Below, in pieces: positions 44,901-56,535 of a DNA stretch of 64,000 nt (within the stretch, counting starts at the first letter, position 1; each line of letters begins with the position of its first letter). A program made the position numbers and the translations under genes. The DNA is from Astropecten irregularis (lineage: Eukaryota > Echinodermata > Asteroidea > Paxillosida > Astropectinidae): the NCBI GenBank assembly GCA_963971285.1, contig OZ020265.1, positions 5,434,270 to 5,498,269 of the forward strand, read 5' to 3'. The notes below the pieces were generated by a model. The model searched no databases and was not told the DNA's origin. It saw nothing but the letters and a program-made list of their open reading frames with translations.

Positions 44901-47269
44901 GGGGTTTAGAAATGGACTAGATCGGCCGGTTGGGTCACCGACTGAAACCTGTGGTGAAATGTTCATCCTAATACCCTGATTGAAGAATTACTAATGCCAG
45001 ACATTTTTTGCTGGTTGGATACCCCCGCCAGACGCCTCCTATAATAGTTTGGCGACGCCCCGGCCCCACCAAATAAAACAAAAGAAAAGTAAGGTGTGTT
45101 TGTTAATTAATTAGAATGGGGGATGTCTTGGTCATGGGCCACTTTGCATTTATCATTGATATGTGTGTACGGGAATGTATTTCCTCGGGAGCAAAAACGT
45201 TGGACATAAAAGAAGTATTATGTTGAGTTGAATTTCGCGCTATTGGAATTAAGCTATGTAGTCGTTTTACAAAACCATCTTAGCTGAAATTCGGGTTGTT
45301 TTTCACCCCCACGTATAATTGAAAATGCTGATGCTCTATTTCCATATTATATTGATATTGTATTAAATGAAAAGATCACAAATAACATCTAATAAAGAAA
45401 TCAGATTTGATCATTTTCTCAAACAATTGAGCTGTGACGTTGCAAGAAAGATGACGCTTTATATATGGCGCCCTCTTCTGGTGCAGATTGCCCTGATCGA
45501 CTTACCTGTCAGGACAGCTAATACGATCACCATGACAACCAAATCACAGATGGACGCCAGAATCAAGGCAGCTGTGAGCATCACTCCGCTCGTCATGACG
45601 CAAATCCTGATGCCGAAATATTTCCCCAGTGGAGAAGCAAATGGACCTTTAATCGGTTGAAATATAATTAAAAACAACTCAGATTGCAATTAAAATGGCA
45701 ACCTGTACATTTTGACATACAAAGTCACGGACCGTATCGAAAAATTGCACAAAAGGGCGGTACTCATAGCAAAATGCTGCTAGGGCTGGTGCCGAGTGCA
45801 TACTACAAACGGACATGAGAATCAACTATGAAGAAGAACTCAACTTCACACCGCTGCAACAAGTGACGGGACACTAACATACAATTGACCATAAAACTCA
45901 AATTAAGGCTTTCCTCTAGGAAACAAAAAAAAGTTTTAAAATTCGCGGGCCGGCAACTATACACTTTCACGTGTGTGAGCATGTCATGTAAAAATGGTTT
46001 CTTTGAAAAGTATCCACTCTCCCTTGGGCGCGCATGCTTAGTAAAGAAAACAGGCTTGTTGTCTTCGGTACTAAACATGCGCAAGAAAGGTCAGTGGGTG
46101 ATCTTATGGTGAGCATTCATTGACGTCCATTGTAGACATTACATTTGCCGGTTCACGGAACTGAAAGTTGTGTTTATTTATTTGACACCTTCCCACCAGT
46201 GGGGCAGATTAACCTCTTCCAAATCTAATTTTACACGAAACAGACAGCGTGTTTTGAACGTGTCGCTGTTGCAACGAATCTACGAATTCGACGAAACTAG
46301 ATCATAAACGCCCTCTATCATCCGATTCCTACTTTCGGTACCGAATTTGAAAAAGTGTTAAGTGGATTCGTTGCCAGTCCCCACATTTTTGATGTTAAGA
46401 AGACAAAAACTCGGATCGGTGGCAGCAAGAAGTTTAGACCAATTCAGCGTGCAGTGCATGCTGCACGTGCACCGCGACCGGTGCCCATAGATGTTTTTTT
46501 TTAATATCTAACTCCATGACCGATGCCCCAAACCTCACATTTTGACTGGGACCCAGTCTATTGAAGATGGTGCTAGTTCCAGCAGAATGAACGTTAGCGG
46601 AATAAACGTGAACGGACATGGACGTGGGCCGTGGGTGATGTGTTTTTAGCCTCGCTGTCCACCTAAATGATTAAACCTAAGTTGTTTTTGTCACAAATCT
46701 AATAAACAACAACTACATAACCGATATACTCGAAAAATTGCCTTTTTAACCTGACCACAAAATAATATCTCTGAACACAACAACGGATTTGAAAATCCGT
46801 CAACGAAACTGGGATTCCTAGTTTCGTCGCACCGGATTTGCAAATCCGACGATTCCAAGATTCGTTGCAACATCGCCACCAGTTTCACACTAGAGTGCAG
46901 TATAATTTGACTTGCCTTGCAGGCCGACTTGGCTTAATTTGTACACAAACATTTGGAAAAAGAAAAACAAATTCGCCTCACACTATTAGCTCAAGGTAAT
47001 GCTACACGGGGAAAAAAGCATGGAATGTAGGAAGTGAAGCCGGTTTTACCTATCACATCTGCCGAGACTTCCAGGATCACGATCATCCACCCAATCACCC
47101 ACGTGTGAGTGTCCATCTGGTCACGTATGGTCGGTAGCAAGACCGCTAGACATTTGACTGTCCCAATCCAAAGGAACCAATTCCACCACGTGCTGAGGAT
47201 AGCTGCAAATCCGATGAAACGACCGCTCCCACCAGCTCCGGACAATGCTACTGTGCTTCTCTCGCCCAT
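41902..47269 (-). CDS. SLC16/monocarboxylate-transporter-like protein, copy 2
   Basis: Four coding exons on the minus strand, all in phase 1: 47050-47269, 45506-45646, 43462-44304, 41902-42017. The product is about 439 residues, one shorter than copy 1 in exon 1 (GSGRFIG) and one in exon 3 (IPHTQTKG). Twelve membrane segments and the acidic central loop are preserved. The exon 3 donor is GTTCGT, weaker than GTGCGT in the other copies. No stop or frameshift is seen. The 5' UTR acceptor before the ATG (GTGTAG/GTCACATG, about 47350) is conserved. Same gene family, substrate unknown; it forms a tandem pair with copy 3. Confidence 0.87.
43204..43429 (-). mobile_element. Hexamer-tipped foldback element in intron 3 of transporter copy 2
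   Basis: GGGGGTTTATCAAACGGAGG at one end, CATCCGTTTCGTATCCCCC at the other; orthologous by position to the elements in copies 1 and 3. Confidence 0.8.
46268..46871. mobile_element. Candidate TIR element, GTTGCAACGAATCT ends
   Basis: The left end GTTGCAACGAATCTACGAATTCG, with CGACGAAACTAG following, matches the right end reversed (GTTGCAACGAATCTTGGAATCG, then CGACGAAACTAGG). The interior has several GGATTTG-CAAATCC small palindromes. It sits in intron 1 of transporter copy 2, which is longer than in copy 1. Confidence 0.6.
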
Positions 47270-47399
47270 GTTGGATGTTTGTAGTCCGATATGTGTAATT
47301 ATGAATCGATGAAGATGATATCATTGGCAGAAGCAGTGACACATGTGACCTACACAACAATATAAGATGGAGATAATGTTATTAGCAACTGACAGTGTC

Positions 47400-50300
47400 A
47401 CATGTATCTCTACTCAGAACGAACATACTAGTCGTGACAGTCAGAAACCAAATAACACATGAAGATAACTCCCATAAAACACTTTACCATGTATGCAAAC
47501 GATTTATTGCCCTTCAACGACGTAGATAAGCACTTCACTAAGCGCCTTTTAAGCACAAATTTAAAAAATTCTGGCTGGCTCAGTGCTGGCTAAGGTGTGA
47601 CTTGAACCCACGAATCCAGCTTAATATTGCAAATGCACGACCATGCTTACTACAGCAGAAAAATGTTACAATATTGTAGCATTTTCGCTGTGGATGACCC
47701 CAGATCGGTCAGTGATATACCTGGTAGTGCATGCATAATCAGGTTTTCACAACGGTGTACAGTGAGACAAATAAAATGTTTTCTATATTGTTGTATTGAT
47801 TTTCCTTCATTGATCAGTCAGATCTAGAAAAATTCTAACTAAATAAAACAAAATTATGATATACTTGATTTGTAGCCTTTCCTCCTTGGTGGCCGGGGTA
47901 AAAGTCCATATCGGTCCGCGAGCGAATTAAGCTTTAAATCTGTACCCAGTTTTCCGTGAGTTTAAGCCAGAATTATGGCCTGGTGTTTTCCCAACCCCAT
48001 CTCATCTACTTCCCATAAAGGTTTAACGTGCAGACTTCCAAGACAGAGTGTGACTGTTTGGTGACTAAGGTGCCTGTTAGAAACCCTTACCAAAAATGAA
48101 TGTAATATTTTTTATTTTATTTTTATTTTTCTTACCCTGGTTTTACCTGCTCTGTGAAACGCACACTGTTTTCCAGAGGTTCCCAGCAATTACAATATGA
48201 ATTATAAAATACAAAAATACAAGAAGCACTATATTGACTTACTAGAGTTTAAAAAGAGCATGAACTTTCGTAGCAACAACTACTTCATCAGATGCAATGA
48301 AGTGGCATCATCAAGCAAGGTAGTTAGTCAATATAGTGCTACTTGTATTTTTTGTATTTTATAGGTTATCTGACTGACACGGCTACCCACCATTATATTC
48401 AATATGAATTATGAAGGATGGTGCTACACGTGACCGAGTAGCAGGCTTTCATGGCGACCTTTGGCAGCCAGCCACATCAACCCATATATGAACACGAAGC
48501 TTTTTTGTGGGGGGAGGGGCGAACCAGAGAACCGTAGACGCATAGGAGAGAACCAAACGCACAACTCTACTCACATATGGCCCAAGCCAGGTTCGACCCC
48601 GGGCCACATTGGTGAGAGGCGAGTGCCTAACGCACTTTGCCACCCATGGCCCCTAAGATAAATAACGATAATAACTGGAAGAAGGTTCTTTACGTCCTTA
48701 TCGTCCACACTGGCAGTTCCAATGAGGAAGCTAAATTTGCAGCAACCTGTAAACTACACCACATGGAATGTGGTGTCGTGGCAAGTGCATGGACCCGTTT
48801 GCTTCACGCACGAGATCGCACGTGTGCCTGCTGCGCTGATGCAGATCCCATGTTAGTGTATCCAGCTTAGGACATTACAGCAACATCTTTGATCGCGTAC
48901 CGAAACAATCAGACCCCGTACTCAATGAACAATAGTCTCGGTTCCAATGAGTACATTATGTTGAAACATTATATGAAGACTGCGTTGGCGCGAGTAGTTT
49001 AACCGTAGTCACCCCTATATGTGACCCACTTATACTCATATACATGTACTGTTAGCTCATGCGACTGCAATATGACGACGTAATGTTCCATGCGCATATA
49101 GTAGTTCATCTGTTGTCTATCCTTCTGTATTAAAGAGAACATGAAGGATCTGCAAGGCCTCCAAAAAAATGTTTGAGTTTGAGACAGGAAATGGACTCAA
49201 CAATTCGTAAACAGTGTAAACAGTCACCATGGGAAATCTTGGTTCATCAGATGCTGGGTTTTTCAAGCAAATCAAGATTTAGTGTCTTTTACAAGGATCG
49301 TTCGTCAGAACGATTTTTGGAACACACATAAAGTAAACTATTCTTCATGTTTTATAAGAAAAATCGAGTCGGTTTTTCACAATTTTCTCGTGACTCAGCT
49401 GTCCACTTGAGCTCTAATTTCCACAGGTTTATTATTTCATGTACATGTTTGATCAGACAAAGTACGAGTGCTGTTCTGCGACCTTTACCAATCATGTATT
49501 GTAACTTTCAGTGCAATCAATGCAAACGCTAAAGGAAAATTGAATCCATACAAAAACACGGCATCGTTCTCGTCAACCTCATGCTCATACATGTACCAGT
49601 GTATTCGTCGTATTCCCCCTGCACACGAATCACAAGGCACAGAACAGTAGTCCTACACGTACATACGAAGGACTGGCTCCGGTACTAAACCCAAGTGGGT
49701 CTAGTCCCATTACAGATACATGTAGAATGCGTGACTGGTAAGGGTCGCAAAACAGCACTCACACTTTGTCTGATCGAACATGTGCATTGAATGACACACC
49801 TGTGAATTTTTGAGAATTTTTGAATATATCGAAAAACCCGACTAAAATTGTTAAACATAAACAATGAGCTCAGCGGACGGATTTTGGGACTATTTACTTA
49901 GGTGCACCCTGAACATGTTTGAGTTTGAATTGATTCGAATGTCCAACTTTTAAAGAAGGCTTCAAATCTTACCAACAAAATAATAAAGTGCCCGAAATTC
50001 ATCCTCACCTCTTGGCGCTGAGAAATTAAATGACCAAATTTAGGTGTGGACGGATCATTCTTACCTTGTAGAAATGTAGAAATGGCAAACGAGATATCCA
50101 AATTAGTGCGCTAGCTGGGCCGTTTTGTGCCGCCAACGGAACTAGTCTGTATGCATGTAGCTGCATCGGTACATTATTGTTTATAGGTCTATACCACCAC
50201 AGCGCAAGGTATACACATCACGTTTTTAAAAGATATTTTCTGCACAATTGTTTGGGCTGTCAGCGTTGCTTTCAATGGAGATGAATGATTAATGTACGTC

Positions 50301-51054
50301 AGAAAAAATGAAGTCTTTGCAGTCAAGCTACCAAGTTCAACATTACCAGTAGACTGACTGTGTAACCGATGTTTACATACCACCATGTATGCGGCACAGC
50401 GGTAGAAACGTTACAAAGAGGAATATAATAATGACGATATAATGGATAGCCTTGCTCACTTGAACTGCTGTTCGGCATCAATGGGCTTGAGATGAAAAGT
50501 AAACACTGGCAGCTTGACATGAATTGTTCACGTCAACGGTCTGTTTGGTTCCCTGATACGTCACGCATGGAATATGGACTCGCTTGGCTGATGGCTTACT
50601 CTTTCGTAATGTACTTCCAATTAGTTTCAACTCAAGAAAAAGCAAGTCAAATTAATGTAACTCAAGTTCGAATTCGATTTCAATCTATGTACTTTTAATG
50701 AAGAGAAAAACAGAACAAAATAAGAAACTCAGTTGTGAATGTCATTCCTATAACATCAGTCAGGGGTGTAGGCTTGTTATATAAAAATGGGGTATTGTAA
50801 TATAAAGTATGTGTGTATGTATGATATTACACTGTATATGCAATGTATTAACCTGACTTCTTCCTGTGTCTTTTTTTTGTTAACTTACAACATTTAAACT
50901 GTATTTTTCATTAAAGGAGAGGGAAACAAATCCAGAAAAAAAGATGATTAACAAATCATTTAAGTGTTATTTTTTGTTCTATATAAATGTTGTTAAATTT
51001 TCTTGATATTATTTTGTTGATTCTTCGTCGAATTTTTAATTCCGTATAATATGT
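47400..51054. other. Spacer between transporter copies 2 and 3
   Basis: No coding exon recognised. Holds a reverse tRNA-like SINE (about 48500-48655) and a 48240-48310 stretch with a CTGATGA...CGAAA order on the minus strand. It also holds a short match to the transporter 3' UTR (about 49862-49908, AATGAGCTC-GCGGAC...CTATTTACT). The rest shows nothing I recognise. Confidence 0.5.
48500..48655 (-). repeat. tRNA-derived SINE
   Basis: The complement reads GGGGCCATGGGTGGCAAAGT, then GTTAGGCACTCGCCTCTCAC and CCGGGGTCGAACCTGG. A-box and B-box spacing is tRNA-like but the acceptor stem is not conserved, and a non-tRNA body follows. Confidence 0.65.
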
Positions 51055-53170
51055 TGAAAGTGTGATTGGAATTTCAAGTATCTTGACTACAATAATACAG
51101 TAAGCATTTGATTAATTTCCGTGCATATGCATACTTGTTTCGGTATTTTAAATACTGGTTCAAGCCTCAAACACTCGACGCAGACCAACATAATGTCATT
51201 TTTTTGTAGAACGTTTATTCTTATTTAACTGGTGTGCGTGCCTTAAGGTCCATTACAGTGTGCAGTATGTTACCAGCTCAGAATCGAGACAGGGTGGTTT
51301 TGTATCTGGTTTAAAGGTTTACTGGTTTCAAAACTTTGAAAAAGGGTGAAATGCTTGAAAATGATTGCTTACAATATAATTAAATATTATTAAAAATTTA
51401 TATTATTATATTTTGACCAACACGTATAAAAATGAGTACATATTAACCCCCCCGGAAAATACCCTTTGGAAGTGATCCACGCAACAATAGCTTGTGACGT
51501 CACTTACATAACAAGTATAGGCTCGCACCACAGTATAATTGACCAATTGGGATTCGGTAGGTCATGAATATTTATGAGGTATAGTATTAGTGTATAAAAC
51601 ATGATTTGTCTGATGTTCCGGTGTCAACCGTTCGAAGGGAATTTTCCCCAGCATATTGAAGAACATAATACACTGGATATTGTGTTTCAGATTGGCGTTA
51701 TAATTGACGTTTCCGATTGTTATCAGAAAAGGTATTGCTTTTGTTCGATTGTGTTTTTGCTTCTTCTCCTCAAGTCCCATAAACTCTGTCCATAGATGTT
51801 GAATAACCGACTATGGTCACTTAAAACAAGTTAATCAAAACCAATTTTGCTCCAAAAAGTCGATTGATAGCTTATTTGTGTCCCGAACATTTATATCACC
51901 ATGACGTCATTGGATGTCAACTTAAAGATGATTTGAATTTTATTATCAAAATAATTAAAAATCAACAAAATAATAACCGGTTGAATTGATTCTTTCAACA
52001 AAAGTCAGGCTTATGGATGTATTTGTTGGGACACATTACTTGACCATGTTAGGTCTACTTCCGGTCAAACATGAAGTGACCTCTCCTTTGAAAGTGGTAA
52101 CAGCTATACACCAACAAAATAATTACTCGGATGCAACTATGTACATCTGTGTTTGTCTATATGATCATGGTTCTTACGGCAAATGTCAATGTTAAGTAAA
52201 GTATTTCTTTGTAACACATTGCTTGACATCTGTGACCTCTACCTCCAGTCAAACGGGAAGTGGCTCCTTATTCAAAAGTGGTAACTGCTATATGTATACG
52301 ATCATGATTTTGTTTTGAAAATTTCAATATAAGGGATAGACTTTCATAAACACATTTATATAAGCACATAGCCAGATGTTCGGTACAGCGGTGATCATTA
52401 TAGTAGCGTTCCAATGAATTTACTTAATTGGTGTAAATCAGCAAAACAGTGATTCACTAATTCTACAATATTACTATTATTTATATAACACGTTTGAAAA
52501 ATATACGTAAGTTTTTCTCTATTCATTTATTTAAATATCAGTTCATAATAGCTGATTGTCATCCTTGGTTCCCGCTAATAATCCAACAAACAACTGATAT
52601 GCAACAACAAACAACCAATTAAAAGTCCAATATACTTTAAGTATATCAATATAAAACAATTAATGGAAACCTCTCCATAATAACCACAAGTGAAACCTCA
52701 CTGAATTTAAAGTGTTTTTCTTTAATCGAGCAAAGAAGAGCTGACTGGAGCTGGATTCGAACCGGCGACCTCTTGAATACCATACAGCCGCAGCTCTACC
52801 AACGGAGCTACCTAACTCTACGTTGGTTGTGTCCCTAACATATATACAGAATAACTGACGTCGCCGTAGTTTTTTCAGTCGCTGAGAACGTGAATGAGAA
52901 ATAAAATCATGAAAATTGATTGCCACTCGATAAAATATTGTCTTCTAACCCAATTGTTAATACATTTTCTCTAAACACTAATTTCTAAGCGCTGTGATTT
53001 GGTTAGGTAATACGAGCGTATTAAATGCGGGTTATTTTTTTTATTTTTTTATTATAATTTTCCTAAATTACATAATAGGAAGAAAGGTTAGCATCTAAAA
53101 ATTAACATTTGGGAGACAGGCAAAGCCTAATTTGCATATTAGGCTTTGCAAGCCTAATTTGCATATTATT
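51055..53170. repeat. Right copy of the duplicated flank of the transporter unit
   Basis: Counterpart of 39925-41430 with about 0.9 kb of extra sequence (about 51540-52430) that has no partner in the left copy. The order and orientation of shared blocks are the same. Confidence 0.85.
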
Positions 53171-53277
53171 TATTTCCAGACCAAAAATCATTTAAAAATC
53201 AAACTATTGAGTCGGATTGTCACAGCACTGGATATCATCGCTGGCATAAACTGAGCAACTTAAATAGATATTAACTA

Positions 53278-53375
53278 ATGGGAGACTTTTAAGAATCGGT
53301 CTTCATACAACACGCGCATGCTTACAATTGCGCGTGCGCTGTTGACGTGAAGACCGATTCTCAAAAGTCTCCCAT
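53278..53375. mobile_element. TIR element, ATGGGAGAC family
   Basis: ATGGGAGACTTTTAAGAATC with mirror GATTCTCAAAAGTCTCCCAT and a GCGCATGC centre. 98 bp, abutting the next TIR element. Absent from the matching position of the left duplication copy. Confidence 0.88.
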
Positions 53376-53444
53376 ACACGGGTTTACACCTTTACACGAG
53401 GCACTTCCACGCATGCGCACTTTTTGAAGTGTAAACCCGTGTAT
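53374..53444. mobile_element. TIR element, ATACACGGGTTTACAC family
   Basis: ATACACGGGTTTACACC...GAAGTGTAAACCCGTGTAT, 71 bp, with the ACGAGGCACTTCCACGCATG core shared with 18451-18654. It overlaps the end of the preceding element by the shared AT. Confidence 0.85.
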
Positions 53445-54035
53445 TGCATATTTTCTGATGTATACAATTTGTCGTCGTAGATGGCGCTGTTCCACCTCCA
53501 CGGAGTAAACACATTTCAGTGAAGTTGTCTCATTTCACAAGGGTGCAGTCCAGTAAATAAATTCACATAGGCTCCCATGCTAAATGGCCATTTCAAATTT
53601 TTTTTTTTAAATACTCAGAAGTTTCTTAGACAGTCAAGCTATACACCGAAATTAAGCTGAAAACTTCAATTTTCATGTTTTTTTCAATTTTCTATAGGAT
53701 GACCAATGATTTGTTTGAGAAAAATTCATCCAAAGAAAAATACCCAGAAAACGGCCATGTTGACTGTGCCACACTAAAAAAAAATGCACCTCTCCCCTAC
53801 AGGCCTAAGCAGAGCGAGTTTAGGGCCAAAATTCACCCAAACAGCTCAAAGTTTAAAGTCCAAACTCTGGTGACCGGGTTCCATCCATTTTCTTTGCAAG
53901 ACTTCCCATGTAGGGCCCAGCAAATGCTTTTATTAAAAAAAGATGAGGATATAAACAAAAAATAATGAGCTCCGCGGACTGATCTGGACCTATTTACTGG
54001 TCTGCACCCCCAGGAGGCACCGTTTACTTTTACAT

Positions 54036-56490
54036 TCACTTCCGAGATTGTCGCCAAACCATCGCCAAGAATGCTAGGAAGGCAATGAGGTGAACCCCTC
54101 CCAGGGACATGAAGACCGCACTGTAACTCCCTGTTCTATCATACAACAAACCTAAAGTGAGAAAGGGAAAATGTAATTAATCAACATACCAATCTCTATC
54201 AATGATAGCAACGAAAACGAAAAGAAACAAATAATAACAATGGAAAAACAATTCAATAAGAAAAGAAAACGGAGGGAAGACAAAATATGCTAGCTCTGAT
54301 CACCCCGAAAATCACCCCATCCTTCGTTATTGAATTGGCGCACCCCACCACCGGAAAATCCTGGATATGCTCTCGTATCAGCGAATTTGTACGGTATAGT
54401 TATTGTGAAGTTTGTAGTAGTCGCACTGCTTTGTAATTTCTTAGTAAGGTAAGGTTTTCTAGCTGGTCCAAGCCACTTGTTATAACGAAGAAATTTGGCT
54501 GATTCTAGCTACTTCTTTATAACCGGAGTATACTATTTTTTATGCAATGTAAATATTGATGACCTAGCTACAGTTGCTAATTTTTTTAATATTCAAGTTG
54601 ACTTTGTTTTTCACTTTACCAGAGCTTACTCTTTCCAAGCTTGGACCAGACATCCCTACCAGTACAAAACATTATGCCAAGGATATGAGGCATATGTTTA
54701 TACTGTTATAGAAAAGAGTAGACCAGGACTAGCATGAACTGTATATGAAACAAATTCTTCAAGCAGAACATTGATGCTTATGTGTCCTTTTAAAGTATGC
54801 ACATTTTGCTATGCACCAGGACTTCAATTGATATTTTACATATTTTCTTTGATTCAAATCAATTAAAATGTGTAGTTAAATAAATCATTAGTGAAACAAG
54901 TGAAAGGTATTGCCAAAAGTCACCTAGTTCCAAATTCAAAAGGAACATCCGAGAAAACACTACCAGAATTTAAACTTTGATTGAAAACCTAAAAAAAAAA
55001 CAATAAAACGCTGATTCACCATGACTCAGCACTTTTTAGCACAGTTTTCAATTTTAGATAGGGCAACATTTTTTTTGGTAGGTCTTATATTGACAGAACA
55101 TCCTTTTAGCCTATTTAGAACTTCGAATTCAAACTTTTTTGAAATTCACTACAGCCTAGTGCGCATCTTCAAACGGTCGAAATAATCCGCACAGTGTGAG
55201 TGTATTGATCATGCACTTGGCAAACTCTATGGGAGCACTATTTTGAATCGCTCGTATCAATGGGGGTTTACGAAACGGAGGCGTAGAGATCGGGCTCCAG
55301 GTCTGTCATCCGTATGTTGAAAATTATAGGCCGTGGTTTTTCGTTGACGCTACAGCTATGTTTTTTGGTTTCTCTTCAAGCCAAGTAATCTTCCTCTGAA
55401 GTGCAGCCAGAAGCCTCTGTTTGGTTACCCGTTTTTTTATAATGGATAAACGACATGCAGCCTGGGCCAGAGCATCCGTTTCGTATCCCCCTACCACCCC
55501 ACCCCACCCCAATGTCCACGCACCTGGTAAGTACAGCAGGCAGAACCGCAGAGAACTTGAAATCATTCCGATCCAGCCAAATGCACTCCCCAGCTGCTCA
55601 ATGTCGACCAAGTCAATCAATATGACGTCCAAAATGAGCCAGATAATGCATATACCAACGCCGTACATTGTGACGTTGGCTACATTCAACCAATATGAAT
55701 TCAGCCAGGGATCGATGAAGTAATACGCAGACATGATCAACAGACCCACCCCTAGGAGGGTATTGGTGCTGATCAACTGAAATTTATTAATAGCGGGAAT
55801 GATGATGACACCAACGACTATCCGTATAACACCCACGATGGCGGTAAATGTGGCGGCGTCCTCAGCGGTAAACCCCTTGGTCTGTGTATGAGGAATGAAG
55901 TACACCAACCAGGCCAAGTTGCAGAAATGTGCTAAAACCATCTGTGTTGCTAACAGCCAGAAAGACACATCTAAGAGAAGATCAGTGTTAAGACTTCGCA
56001 ATGCAGACCGTACAGCTGCCCAGATGCGATTCCTTGGCTTAGTCTGCTGTGTCCCTTCGTCTTGGTCGACTGAACCTACGCCATCACTTGCTAATGGCGT
56101 ATAGGCAGTGCTAGTTGGATCTTCACTTGCAAGTCCTAGCAATGCACCGCATGCGATCAAATGAGAGCATATCCCACCGATTAGTAAGATTGTCCCTCTC
56201 CAGCCGTAGGTATTAAGAAACAACTGAGATAAGGACGGTATAACCATATACGCAAATGAAGCACCTGTTTGTGAAATGGAGAAGGCAGTCGTCACTCCTT
56301 GTGTTCCCTGGTAGTAATTACCGATCAACTCTCTGCCCAAAACATTGGACACTCCCAGAGCAGGTCCTAAATTGAAGAAGAAAAACGCACAACCATCAAA
56401 CAATTATTACGATTGAAAATGAAATGTGAACCCAGTATGATGAGAGGAAGGAGATCAATTTTGTGCCACCGTAATTTGTGATATATGAGC

Positions 56491-56535
<45 letters not shown>

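Noticed and set aside
48240..48310. Hammerhead-ribozyme-like order CTGATGA...CGAAA on the minus strand (and a similar CTGATGA...CGAAAC near 33850)
   Set aside because: The stem II closing base after CTGATGA is A, not G, and I could not build convincing stems I and III. Such motifs occur in Penelope-like element tails, but no reverse transcriptase is nearby.
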